Assembly: GCA_963844235.1 (NCBI GenBank)
Contig: CAWJNF010000005.1
Location: 310,001-374,000, forward strand
Length of the DNA: 64,000 nucleotides
Source: CAWJNF01 sp963844235
GTDB taxonomy: Bacteria; Actinomycetota; Thermoleophilia; Gaiellales; Gaiellaceae
Reading direction: 5' to 3'
Every line of letters begins with the position of its first letter. Position 1 is the stretch's first letter. Of the stretch, positions 41,587 through 50,606 are shown in pieces. The notes under the pieces are model-generated. The model ran no database searches and was not told the DNA's origin. It saw only the letters and a program-made list of their open reading frames with translations. The position numbers and the translations under genes are program-made.

Positions 41587-42495
41587 GTGAAGGCATCGCC
41601 TCTGATCGACTTCCACACCCATCTCTGGTGGTGGCCCGACCATCTGACCGACGAGTTCGTCGACGAGGGCATGGCGGCGAAGCGCGCGAAGATGGCGAAC
41701 TCGCCCGACGTCTTCTTCTCCAGTGACGACCGGCACGGCTTCGACGCGACACCGGAGATGCACTCCCGCGATACCGCCGGCGCGGATCTCAGCGTCGTGC
41801 TCGGCTTCTCGGCCAAGCACCTGGGCGTGGTCGTCCCGAACGAGCTCATCGCCGAGTACGTCGCCTCCGAGCCCGGGCGCTTCGTCGGGTTCGCGGGCCT
41901 CGAGCCGACGGCTCCGACCGCGGTCGACGAGCTCCGCCACGCCTACCACGAGCTCGGTTTGCGCGGAATCAAGCTCGGGCCCATCTACCAGAATTTCGAT
42001 CCGGCAGACCCCAGCCTCGCCGACTTCTACGCCGAGGCGGAGAGGCTCGACATGCCGATCCTCTTCCACCAGGGGACGACCTTCCCCCGCCGGGCGCCGC
42101 TGAAGTGGGCGAATCCGATCCTGCTCGAGGACGTCGCGCTCTCCTTCCCGAAGCTGCGGATCATCGTCGCGCACCTGGGCCATCCCTGGGAGGCGGAGAC
42201 GGTCGTGCTCGTCCGCAAGCAGCCGAACGTATGGGCCGACATCTCGGCCCTCCACTACCGGCCGTGGCGCTACTGGCAGGCGCTCGTCACGGCCGGGGAG
42301 TACGGGGTGCTGTCGAAGCTCCTGCTCGCGTCCGACTACCCGTCGGCCACGATCGAGCAGGTCATCGAGGGGCTGCGCAAGGCGAACGACGTGGTCGTCG
42401 GGACGAACCTGCCCCGCGTGCCCGAGGAGGCGATCGCGGCGATCATCGACTCGAACTGGCGAGGCTTCCTGCGCGAGGGCGAGTGGCTGTCCTGA
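41587..42495 (+). CDS. Amidohydrolase 2 (ACMSD-like) family protein
   Basis: 302 residues from GTG 41587. The metal-dependent TIM-barrel signature starts with LIDFHTHLW (HxH), continues with GLRGIKLGPIYQNFDP, a third ligand in ILFHQGTTF, IIVAHLGHPWEAE, and the catalytic Asp in LLLASDYPSATIEQ. Members are decarboxylases or lactone/amide hydrolases. It converges on the large catabolic operon and may act in the same pathway. Confidence 0.9.
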   Translation: MKASPLIDFHTHLWWWPDHLTDEFVDEGMAAKRAKMANSPDVFFSSDDRHGFDATPEMHSRDTAGADLSVVLGFSAKHLGVVVPNELIAEYVASEPGRFVGFAGLEPTAPTAVDELRHAYHELGLRGIKLGPIYQNFDPADPSLADFYAEAERLDMPILFHQGTTFPRRAPLKWANPILLEDVALSFPKLRIIVAHLGHPWEAETVVLVRKQPNVWADISALHYRPWRYWQALVTAGEYGVLSKLLLASDYPSATIEQVIEGLRKANDVVVGTNLPRVPEEAIAAIIDSNWRGFLREGEWLS

Positions 42496-42519
42496 CGCGC
42501 GGGCCGGGGTCGGCAGCGC

Positions 42520-43257
42520 TCACGCCTTGGTGATCGTCCAGCCGCCGTCCACCACGACGTTCTGCCCCGTGATGTAGGAGGCGTCGTCGGAGAACAGGAA
42601 GGCGACGACGCCCGCGATCTCCTCCGCCGAGCCGATCCGGCCCAGGCACGTCTGGCGCGCGAGCTGCTCCTGCGCCTCCAACGGGTAGGGATCCCAGGCC
42701 GGCGTCAGGATCCCTCCCGGCAGGACAGCGTTCACGCGGACATCCGGGCCGTACTCGACGGCGAGCGTACGCGTGAGGGACGAGATCGCGCCCTTCGCGG
42801 CGTCGTAGGCCGCGTACTGGGCGTTGCCGACGAGGGCGTGGACCGACGAGGTGTTGACAATGGCGCCCCGTGACTCGACCAGGCGAGCGATGCAGGTATT
42901 GACGGAGAGCAGGACCTGCTTGACGCAGACGTCGAGCACGCGCTGCCAGTCGGCCTCTGCCAGCTCGTGCGTGGGCACGACAGCATCCGCATAGGCGTTG
43001 TTGTGCACGTAGTCGAGGCGGCCGAAGCGCTCGAGCGTCGCCTCGGCGAGCGCCTGCCAGTCCGCGAGAGCCGCCACGTCGCAGCGCCGGTAGATCGCGG
43101 CGTCGCCGATCCTGGACGCGACCGTCTCGCCGAGCTCGTCCTGGATGTCCGCGACGACGACGTGCGCGCCCTCGAGCGCGAGCCGCCTGGCCGTCGCCGC
43201 GCCGATGCCGCTCGCGCCCCCGGTGACGATCGCGACCTTGCCGGCGAGCCCGTTCAT
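42520..43257 (-). CDS. Short-chain dehydrogenase/reductase
   Basis: 245 residues. Cofactor loop GGASGIGAATA, HNNAYAD (the NNAG position is degenerate), catalytic Ser in VNTSSVHALVGN, YxxxK as YAAYDAAKG, and VLPGGILTPAW. VVADIQDE after the second strand indicates NAD(H). It is the last gene of the cluster, and its ATG overlaps the upstream stop (ATGA). Confidence 0.93.
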   Translation of the reverse strand: MNGLAGKVAIVTGGASGIGAATARRLALEGAHVVVADIQDELGETVASRIGDAAIYRRCDVAALADWQALAEATLERFGRLDYVHNNAYADAVVPTHELAEADWQRVLDVCVKQVLLSVNTCIARLVESRGAIVNTSSVHALVGNAQYAAYDAAKGAISSLTRTLAVEYGPDVRVNAVLPGGILTPAWDPYPLEAQEQLARQTCLGRIGSAEEIAGVVAFLFSDDASYITGQNVVVDGGWTITKA

Positions 43258-44396
43258 CGCCCTGCCGCCACGAGCGCCTCGTCGAGGGCGGAAAGCAGCG
43301 CCGCGGAGCGACTCATGTCGTCCCGGAGCTCGTTCATCGCGTAGGAAAACCCGACGCGCGCGTCCGGCCACGCTCCGTGCGCCGAGCCGCCGGCGCCGCA
43401 GTGTCCGAATGCCCCCTCGCGCGGGCCGAAGTCGCGCTCCTCGTTCTGCAGCGCGAAGCCGACGCCGAACGCGAGCGGCCAGCCGAAGCATGCGTCCGTT
43501 CCGCGCGAGAGGCACGTCCTGCCGAGGTCGATCGTCTCGGGGCGGAGCAGGCGGACGCCATCGAGCTCTCCGCCGCACGCGAGGCATCCGTAGAGCCTCG
43601 CGATCGAGCGCGCCGTGCCGATTCCGCCTGCGCCCGGGATCTCGGCGGCGTGGTAGGCGCGCGAGTTCCACGGCCCGGGCGGGCCCTCGAACAGCGGTGG
43701 GTTCCCTGCGATCAGCCGCGCCGGCTCCGCGAAGCCCTCGACCGGCTCCGGGGCGGGCGCGAGCGAGCCGGTGAGCACCGAGACGCGCGGCTCGTGCTCC
43801 TCCGGCAGACCGATCCAGAGCTCGAGCCCGAGCGGCCCGGCGACTTCCTCGGCGAAGAACGTCCCGATGCTGCGGCCGTCCGCGCGCCGAACGAGCTCAC
43901 CGCAGAGCCAGCCGTACGTCACGCCGTGGTAGCAGACGTGCTCGCCAGGGGGCCAGAACGGTGCCTGGCCGGCGAGAAGGACCGCCATTCTGCGATCGTC
44001 GACCAGTTTCTCGTGGGAGACGGGCGCGCGAAAGCCAGGAAGGCCCGCCTCGTGGCTGACGGCGTGCCGGACGAGGACGCCATCCTTCCCGGCCGCGTCG
44101 AACTCCGGCCAGTAGCGGGCCACGGGCTGGTCGAGAGCCAGCTGGCCACGCTCGATCAGGATGAGCATGCACAGCGCCACGAAGCCCTTCGTACCGGAGA
44201 AGACGACCTGCAGCGTGTCCTCCCGCCACGGCGTGCTCGAGGCCGTGTCCGCGATGCCGCCCCAAAGATCCACGACCGGCTTGCCGTCGCGCGTCGCCGC
44301 GAACGACGCGCCCACCTCTCCGTTGCTCGCGAAGCTCTCCTCGAACGCCCGCTGCACGGGCTCGAACCCCTCCGCCACGAAACCGCTCACGACCAT
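43254..44396 (-). CDS. Beta-lactamase-fold serine hydrolase (EstB-like)
   Basis: 380 residues. SxxK is SGTK (in VVFSGTKGFVALCMLI), the second-motif Tyr is within CYHGVTYGWLCGELVRR, and FGHCGAGGSAHGAWPD near the C-terminus replaces the KTG box. No signal peptide, so it is probably cytoplasmic. This family hydrolyses esters or amides rather than beta-lactam antibiotics in most cases. Its stop overlaps the SDR start by 4 nt; upstream it is 29 bp from the dehydrogenase gene. Confidence 0.9.
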   Translation of the reverse strand: MVVSGFVAEGFEPVQRAFEESFASNGEVGASFAATRDGKPVVDLWGGIADTASSTPWREDTLQVVFSGTKGFVALCMLILIERGQLALDQPVARYWPEFDAAGKDGVLVRHAVSHEAGLPGFRAPVSHEKLVDDRRMAVLLAGQAPFWPPGEHVCYHGVTYGWLCGELVRRADGRSIGTFFAEEVAGPLGLELWIGLPEEHEPRVSVLTGSLAPAPEPVEGFAEPARLIAGNPPLFEGPPGPWNSRAYHAAEIPGAGGIGTARSIARLYGCLACGGELDGVRLLRPETIDLGRTCLSRGTDACFGWPLAFGVGFALQNEERDFGPREGAFGHCGAGGSAHGAWPDARVGFSYAMNELRDDMSRSAALLSALDEALVAAGR

Positions 44397-44425
44397 CCGT
44401 ACGACCTCCTCGCCATACTCGTCGA

Positions 44426-45475
44426 TCAGGGGAACGGGACGCCGAAGCGCTCACCCAGCTCTCGCAGGAGCCTGACGCTCCCCTCGGGGAAGGGAATCGC
44501 CCCGCCCCGCGCGCGCGCCGTCCGCGCCTCGGGCTCGCCGGGGATCTGAAACGGCTCGACGCCGGGCGCGCGCGATGCTCCGTGAACGGCGTCGGCCAGG
44601 GACCGGAGGCGCTCCGCGTAGACCTCGGGCTCGGCCAGCGAGGGCAGGTGGATGGCGACGGCGAGATGCCCCGTCCCCTGCGGCTCGCGTCCTTCGGGGT
44701 CTCCGGGGATCTCCGGGCTGATCCCACCGCCCGCGAGGCAGCCGCTCAGCACGTCGAGCATGAACGCGAGCGCGAACCCCTTGTGGCCGCCCATCGGCAG
44801 CAGGCTGCCTCGCATAGCCTCCGCCGGATCCTCGGTCGCCCGGCCGTCGGGGCCGATGGCCCAGCCCTCGGGGATGCTCTCGCCCGCGCGCTCGGCGACT
44901 CGGATGCGGCCGAGCGCCACCGCGCTCGTCGCGAAGTCGAGCGAGGGTACGTGCGCGTGCCCGCCGGCCGGAGCGGCGATGGCGATCGGATTCGTCCCGA
45001 GAACGGGCTCCAGCGCGCCCGGCGGCGCCATGTGGCGATCGCTGTTCGAGAAGACCATCGCGACGCATCGCCGCCGGGCGGCGGCCTCGGTGAAGCACGA
45101 CGCGGCGCCGAAGTGGTTTGAGCGGCGGACCGCGACGGCAGCCGCGCCCTGTCGCTCGGCCTTGTCGCAGCAGAGGTCGATCACGAAGCTCGCGACGTAC
45201 GGGCCGAGCGCGTTGTGTCCGTCGACCACCGCGGCCGCGGGCAGGTCGAGGGCCACCCCCGGCCGGGCGCGGCCGTCCATGGCGCCGCTCGCGAGGCGCG
45301 GCAGGTAGAGCCGCAGGATGAGGACGCCGTGCGTGTCGAGACCCCGGCGGTTCGCGTCGACGAGCACGCGAGCCGTCACGGAGGCGGGGACCTCGTCCGC
45401 GCCCGCGGCGAGCAGCGCCGCTCGCGCCCAGTTCTCGAGGTCTCCCGCGGCGACCGTGTGGACGTCGGCTGTCAC
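44426..45475 (-). CDS. Malate/L-lactate dehydrogenase family (Ldh2) oxidoreductase
   Basis: 349 residues from GTG 45475. Hallmarks are ANRRGLDTHGV with the catalytic His, RRSNHFGAASCFTEAA, the NAD(P)-binding LGTNPIAIAAP, FATSAVALGRI and LPMGGHKGFALAFMLDVLSG. Family members reduce 2-oxoacids, ureidoglycolate or imines such as delta-1-piperideine-2-carboxylate. It could process a 2-oxo or imino intermediate here. The start overlaps the zinc-ribbon gene stop (GTGA). Confidence 0.92.
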   Translation of the reverse strand: MTADVHTVAAGDLENWARAALLAAGADEVPASVTARVLVDANRRGLDTHGVLILRLYLPRLASGAMDGRARPGVALDLPAAAVVDGHNALGPYVASFVIDLCCDKAERQGAAAVAVRRSNHFGAASCFTEAAARRRCVAMVFSNSDRHMAPPGALEPVLGTNPIAIAAPAGGHAHVPSLDFATSAVALGRIRVAERAGESIPEGWAIGPDGRATEDPAEAMRGSLLPMGGHKGFALAFMLDVLSGCLAGGGISPEIPGDPEGREPQGTGHLAVAIHLPSLAEPEVYAERLRSLADAVHGASRAPGVEPFQIPGEPEARTARARGGAIPFPEGSVRLLRELGERFGVPFP

Positions 45476-45699
45476 TCGCGGCAAGCGTCCGGTCGCACCG
45501 GGTCGGGGAGGGTCGCCCGCAGATCCTCGACCCGGCGCTCGAGCTCCACGCACGCCGGCCCGCAGTACGTGCGAGCGTCCCCGCCGTCCACGGTCCAGTA
45601 GCGGCGCGGGATCATCGCCCCGCACGCGTGGCAGTAGACCCCCCGCGTCGCGTAGGGAGGCGCCTCGAAGGCGACCCAGCGGCCCGGCCGGCTAGCCAT
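45472..45699 (-). CDS. Small zinc-ribbon protein
   Basis: 75 residues from ATG 45699. CHAC (about residue 21) and CGPAC (about 46) form a four-cysteine zinc site, with RRYWTVDGG between them. The first 8 nt overlap the end of hyuB. Such small ribbons often sit beside hydantoinase genes; they may assist the HyuAB complex, but this is inference from position. Confidence 0.7.
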   Translation of the reverse strand: MASRPGRWVAFEAPPYATRGVYCHACGAMIPRRYWTVDGGDARTYCGPACVELERRVEDLRATLPDPVRPDACRE

Positions 45700-47408
45700 C
45701 GAGCACCGGCTCGCAGCCATAGACCCGCTCGGCCACCTCGGCGCCGACGACGCCGTTCTCGACGTCCTCCCGCACGAGCTCGGGAAGCCGCTCGGAGGGA
45801 GGGCCGTAGCCGCCACCTCCCGCGGTCCTGATCACGACCTGGTCACCCTGTCGAAGCACAACGCCCGAGAACTTCGTATTCGACACTGTTCCGAACGCCT
45901 CGCCGAACGTCTGCCAGCCGTCCTCGTGCGCCCGTCGCACGAGCGTCGCGGCGCTCGCGCCGGGCAGGCCGCCGAACAGCCCCCACGGCCGCGTCTCCGT
46001 CCTGTCGGCAAACTCGCTGACGACGATCGCGTCGGCCGTGACCTCGAGCACCCGTTCCGAGGCCAGCCCGCCCCGTGACCGTCCGGGCCCGCCGGAGTCC
46101 GGCACGAGGCGCAGGCTCCTGACCCGCCAGGGATACCGCGTCTCGAAGACCTCGACAGGGGTGTTGCGGCAGTTCCCGTTGATGACGCCCTGCGCGCTGT
46201 TGCCGTCGCCGTCGCGGCGCCCGCCCCAGCCGCAGCCCTCCATGTGGTAATTGGCGTAGTACTCGCCGGTCTCCGGGTGCACGCCGCCGAAGAGGAAGTT
46301 GCAGCCGGTGCCGCCGGAGCTCGCCGGCACCCGATCGGGCACGGCCGGCGCGAGCGCCGCGAAGAGCAGGTCGACGATCCTCGGCGAGATCTCCGAGTTG
46401 CCGCCGACCTCGGGCGCGGGCGGCAGGACGTTCACGACGCTGCCGGGGCGCGCGAGTATCCGGATCGGGCGGTAGCAACCGGAGTTACGCGGGATGTCCG
46501 GGCTCGTCAGGTGGAGCATCGCGTTGTACACCGCCGACGCGGTGACGCCGAACGTCGTGTTGCACGGCCCCTTCGCCTGGTCGTCGCTCGCGCGGAAGTC
46601 GAAGATCGCCTCGTCGCCGTCGACGAACACCTCGACGCGGATCCAGTAACGGGCGTCCGGATCGACCCCGTCGTTCTCGATCACGTCCTCGAACGCGTAA
46701 CGCCCGTCCGGGATGGCCGCGATCTCGGCGCGCATGCGGCGCTCCGAGTAGTCGAGCAAGGCCTCGGACAGACGCCCGATCTCGGCGTCGCCGAAGCGCT
46801 CGAGCAGGGCGTGCACGCGGGCCTCTCCCACGTTCAGCGAGCCGATCATCGCGTGGAGGTCTCCCCAGGTCGACCTGCGGAGTCCGGTGGTTCGTGAGCA
46901 GGATCCGCCAGACGTCATCGTTTCGCTCCCCGCGTCGCATGAGCTTGACCGGCGGCAGGCGCAGGCCTTCCTGGTAGACGTCCGTCGCGTCGGCGGCGAA
47001 CCCGCCCGGTGCCTTGCCGCCGATCTCGGTCAGGTGCGCGAGGTTCGCGACGAAGGCCCGTAGCTCGCCTTCGTGGAAGACCGGCTTCAGCAGCAGGTGC
47101 TCCGGCAGGTGGCAGCCACCGCGGTAGGGGTCGTTGTGGACGATCACGTCGCCCTCCTCGAACGCGCCGGGGCCGAGCTCCTGGATCGTCCAGTCGACGC
47201 TGAAGAGCACGGCGCCGATCTGCGCCGGGCAGAACTCGCCTGTGGCGACGGCCCGGCCGCGAGCGTCGAACACGACGCACGAGAAATCGAGGCCCTCGTT
47301 GAAGATGGACGAGTACGACGTCTTCATCATCGCGACGCCCATCTCGTGGCACACGTTGCGCAGGTAGTTGCCGACGAGCGTCATCCGGACGGAGTCGACC
47401 GCGGCCAT
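45692..47408 (-). CDS. hyuB: Hydantoinase/oxoprolinase subunit B (one frameshift)
   Basis: The first frame from ATG 47408 runs through NYLRNVCHEMGVAMMKTSYS, CPAQIGAVLFSVDWTIQELG and VIVHNDPYRGGCHLPEHLLL to ILLTNHRTP. The second frame continues from about 46880 (RSTWGDLHAMIGSLN) through ASSGGTGCNFLFGGVHPETG and SGGPGRSRGGL to the TAG at 45692. One base must be missing or extra at about 46875-46885; otherwise the protein is full length (about 571 residues). Together with HyuA it would open a cyclic amide or lactam in an ATP-dependent reaction. The ATG overlaps the hyuA stop. Confidence 0.88.
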
Positions 47409-49435
47409 CAGGCCCGCTCCAGCACGAGGCAGCCCTCGGCCGCATCTGCGGCGGTCCAGCCCTCGGGCACGAACGTCGTCGAGTCGGCCTCCTCGATCAC
47501 CGCGGGCCCGGCGACGGGATTTCCGAGGCGCCCGCGGCGCACGATGCGCGTCACGCGCTCGACGCCGTCGTCGCCGATGACGCCACGCTCGCCTGCCGCC
47601 GCCGCCTCGATGCCCGTGCGGCCTGCCGCCCGCCCGGCGGCGTGCTCGATTGCCGTGACCTGGCAGTGGACAAGCTCGACTGGCTCCTCCTCGAACGCGT
47701 AGCCGTAGACGCTTCGGTAGAGCCGGTGGAAGTCGGCGGCGGCGCGCTCGAGGAAGCCGGGCTCGAGATCGGCGACGGCGACCTCCTCCTCGTAGTTCTG
47801 GAGGTAGTAGCGGCACGCGATCGCGCGGGTCACGAGCGGCGTGCCGGCGGCGCCGTCGCGCTCGAGCTCGGCGCGGGTCTCGGCCTCGCCCGCCTCGAAG
47901 CGTCGGCGTACGTCGGCTTCGGAGATGCGGTCCGACCTGACGCCGAGGCTCCAGACTCGATCGACGCGGAGCGGGGCGATCGCGGCTCCGAAGGCGGAGC
48001 AGAGACCGGGATGCGGCGGGACGATCACGCGCTCGATACCGAGCGCGGTGGCGACACCGCAGGCGTGGAGCGGCCCGGCGCCGCCGTAGGCGACCAGCGC
48101 GTAGCCGCCCGGGTCGATTCCTCGCTCGATCGTTAGCAGCCGCACGGCGTTGGCCACGTTCTCGACCGCGATCTGCACGACTGCGAGCGCGGCCTCCGTC
48201 ACGCCGAAGCCGGCCGCCTCGGAGACGCGCGCGACGGCGTCCGCCGCGGCGTCCGTGTCGAGCCGCATGCGGCCGCCCAGGAAGTAGTCCGGGTTCAGCC
48301 GGCCGAGCGCCAAGTTCGCGTCCGTCACCGTGGCCTCCATGCCGCCGAGGCCGTATGCCGCCGGCCCCGGCACCGCGCCGGCGCTGCGCGGGCCGACCTG
48401 GATCAACCCGCCCGCGTCGACGTGGGCGATCGAGCCGCCGCCGGCGCCGACCGCGTGGACGTCGACCGTCGGCGTGACGACGGGCAGGCCCCATTCGATC
48501 TCGAACTCGCTCCGGTGGCGGACGGAGCCGTCGTGGACGAGCCCGATATCGGTGCTCGTACCACCGATGTCGAGCGTGACGCAGCGCGGCTCGCCCGCGG
48601 CGGCGGCGAAATGGGCGCCGCCGAGGGCGCCGCCCGCGAGCCCGGACAGGATCGTCGTCACCGGCGCCGGCGCGACGGAGCCGGGACTGCCCGTACCGCC
48701 GTTCGACTTCAGCATGAGCACCGGCCCGCCCTCGTCGACCGGCCCGACGCCGTCGACCAGATCGTCGAGGTAGGCGGTCATCAGCGGCCGCACGTAGGCG
48801 TCGGCGAGCGTGGTGGAGACCCGCTCGTACTCGCGCCACAGCGGGCTGACGCGCGACGACAGCGAGACCGGGAGCTCGGGCAGTCGTGCCGCGAGCTCGC
48901 GCTCGAGCGCGAGCTCGTGCTCGGCGTTCGCGAACGAGAACAGGAGGCAGACGGCGACTGCCTCGACCTCGCCTTGCTCGACCAGAGCTTCGACGGCGGT
49001 CACGGCGCGAGCGCATTCCACGTCGTCGAGCGGCTCGAGCACGAGGCCGTTCGGGCCGATCCGCTCCCGCACGCCCACCGTCCGCCACCTCGGGACGAGG
49101 GGGGTCGGCTTCTGCCAGGCGAGGTCGAACGCGTAGCGGCGGTTGAGCCGCTGGATCACGGGCACGTCTTCGAAGCCTGCGGTCGTGAGCAGGCAGAGGC
49201 GGGCGCCGCGGCGCTCGAGGATCGCGTTCGTAGCCACGGTCGTTCCGTGGACGAGCCGGGCGAAGCCGCGACCGTCGACCGACTGCGCGACGGCGGCCCT
49301 GACGGCGTCGATGGGGCTGTCGGGCGTCGACGGCACCTTGACTACCGTCATCTCGCCCGTCTCGTCGTCGAGACGGACGAGATCGGTGAAGGTGCCGCCG
49401 GAGTCGACCCCGACGAGCGCGCCGCCCGTGCTCAT
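47408..49435 (-). CDS. hyuA: Hydantoinase/oxoprolinase subunit A
   Basis: 675 residues, intact. The actin-like ATPase core shows VGVDSGGTFTDLV (phosphate-1), VHGTTVATNAILER, TLDIGGTSTDIGLV (phosphate-2) and VAYGGAGPLHACGVA. It also has the N-terminal Hydant_A_N region and a C-terminal beta domain. This subunit activates the cyclic amide with ATP, while HyuB completes hydrolysis; known substrates are N-methylhydantoin, 5-oxoproline and acetophenone-type carboxylases in related families. Coupled by ATGA overlaps to both neighbours. Confidence 0.94.
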   Translation of the reverse strand: MSTGGALVGVDSGGTFTDLVRLDDETGEMTVVKVPSTPDSPIDAVRAAVAQSVDGRGFARLVHGTTVATNAILERRGARLCLLTTAGFEDVPVIQRLNRRYAFDLAWQKPTPLVPRWRTVGVRERIGPNGLVLEPLDDVECARAVTAVEALVEQGEVEAVAVCLLFSFANAEHELALERELAARLPELPVSLSSRVSPLWREYERVSTTLADAYVRPLMTAYLDDLVDGVGPVDEGGPVLMLKSNGGTGSPGSVAPAPVTTILSGLAGGALGGAHFAAAAGEPRCVTLDIGGTSTDIGLVHDGSVRHRSEFEIEWGLPVVTPTVDVHAVGAGGGSIAHVDAGGLIQVGPRSAGAVPGPAAYGLGGMEATVTDANLALGRLNPDYFLGGRMRLDTDAAADAVARVSEAAGFGVTEAALAVVQIAVENVANAVRLLTIERGIDPGGYALVAYGGAGPLHACGVATALGIERVIVPPHPGLCSAFGAAIAPLRVDRVWSLGVRSDRISEADVRRRFEAGEAETRAELERDGAAGTPLVTRAIACRYYLQNYEEEVAVADLEPGFLERAAADFHRLYRSVYGYAFEEEPVELVHCQVTAIEHAAGRAAGRTGIEAAAAGERGVIGDDGVERVTRIVRRGRLGNPVAGPAVIEEADSTTFVPEGWTAADAAEGCLVLERA

Positions 49436-50214
49436 CCGGCCGTACCGTAGGTCCGGAAAAGGTCCTCCGCGTCATGGATGGCCTGGACGACGGCGTCCTC
49501 GATCTGCGCGAAGTACTCGCGCCCACGCTCGGCGGTCGATTCGCGCGGGTCGCCCCACACGCCGCCGGGGAGGACCCGCCGCAGCGCGCCGCGGCTCGAG
49601 AAGAAGTACGCGACGACCGCGGCGTTGCCGAGAGGGCGCTCGAACTGCGGGTACTCCGGCCGAGCCCGCTCGAGATGCACGAGCGACTCGTCGACGGCCA
49701 TGACGGCCGAGGTTTCGCCGATGTTCGCGTGGAGCCCCGCCTCGTCGCCGATGTAGGCGTCCCGCTGCTCCTGCGGCAGGGCGTCCCAGTAGCTCAGCCA
49801 GTAGAGCGCCGTCCCGTCGGGAAGGTCGTCGCTCGCCTCCATCACGGCGGCGTGCAAGGCGACCACGTTCGTGTAGTGGCCGTTGACCAGCGCGATCTTG
49901 CGGAAGCCGCCGCGCGCGAGCGAGACGCAGACGTCGTGCACGAGAGAGCTCATCGTCCGCGGGGAAAGGGTCACGAGCCCCGGGAACCCCTCATGCTCCG
50001 GCGACACCCCGAACGGAATCGCCGGCGCGACGAGGGCGTCGACCCGAGGCGCCACGCGGTCGCAGACCGCGGTCGCGAGGATGGCGTCGGTGCCGAGCGG
50101 CGCGTGCGACCCGTGCTGCTCCGTCGACCCGACCGGCACGAGCACGCGCGGGCTCCGCTCGAGCTGCTCCGCGACCTCGACGATCGTCAGCTGGGCGAGC
50201 GTGCGCGTCTTCAA
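49432..50214 (-). CDS. Creatininase-family amidohydrolase
   Basis: 260 residues from TTG 50214, overlapping the RidA stop. Metal motifs are VPVGSTEQHGSHAPLGTDA (the classic E-x-H-G..PL..D), VSPEHEGFPGLVTL, NGHYTN and ADAGLHAN-like GDEAGLHANIGETSAVMA. Members hydrolyse cyclic or linear amides (creatinine, mycofactocin precursor peptide, formamidopyrimidines). Here it probably cleaves an amide intermediate next to HyuAB. Confidence 0.92.
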   Translation of the reverse strand: MKTRTLAQLTIVEVAEQLERSPRVLVPVGSTEQHGSHAPLGTDAILATAVCDRVAPRVDALVAPAIPFGVSPEHEGFPGLVTLSPRTMSSLVHDVCVSLARGGFRKIALVNGHYTNVVALHAAVMEASDDLPDGTALYWLSYWDALPQEQRDAYIGDEAGLHANIGETSAVMAVDESLVHLERARPEYPQFERPLGNAAVVAYFFSSRGALRRVLPGGVWGDPRESTAERGREYFAQIEDAVVQAIHDAEDLFRTYGTAG

Positions 50215-50606
50215 CTCGCCGGCCGGTGCGCGATGACGTCGATCTCCATGAGCAGCTCGGGGAAGCCAAGGTTGGCCACCTGCACCTGCGTGCACACGGG
50301 TAGCGGGTTCGCGCTGAAGCGCCGCTTGCGCACGTCGGTCTCCGCCGAGGCGTGCCGTATGTCCTTGAGGAATATGGTCATCTTCACGATGTCCTTCACC
50401 TCGCAACCCGCCGACTGGACGCAGCGCTCGATGTTCGTCCAGCACTGCTCAGCCTGTGCGGCCGGATCCCCGATGCCGACGAGGTTGTTCTCCTCGTCGA
50501 GCGAGATCTGCCCCGCGACGTACACGGTGTCGCCGCAGACGATCACGTGCGTGAAGGGATCGGTGGGGGGCCCGACGCCTTCGGGCTCCAGGTAGTCACG
50601 GCTCAT
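50211..50606 (-). CDS. RidA-family deaminase
   Basis: 131 residues. PFTHVIVCGDTVYVAGQISLDEENNLVGIGDPAAQAEQCW, then SAGCEVKDIVKMTIFLKDI and a VCTQVQVANLGFPELLMEIDVIA C-terminus: the YjgF/YER057c/UK114 trimer fold. The substrate-binding Arg of archetypal RidA in the R-x-x-V position is replaced by CTQVQV, so it may belong to a non-archetypal subfamily. These proteins hydrolyse enamine/imine intermediates. Overlaps both neighbours by 4 nt. Confidence 0.93.
   Translation of the reverse strand: MSRDYLEPEGVGPPTDPFTHVIVCGDTVYVAGQISLDEENNLVGIGDPAAQAEQCWTNIERCVQSAGCEVKDIVKMTIFLKDIRHASAETDVRKRRFSANPLPVCTQVQVANLGFPELLMEIDVIAHRPAS

Noticed and set aside
46485..49526. 1013-residue minus-strand ORF spanning hyuA and hyuB
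   Set aside because: Most of it is Arg-rich shadow of hyuA; only its end coincides with the first frame of hyuB.
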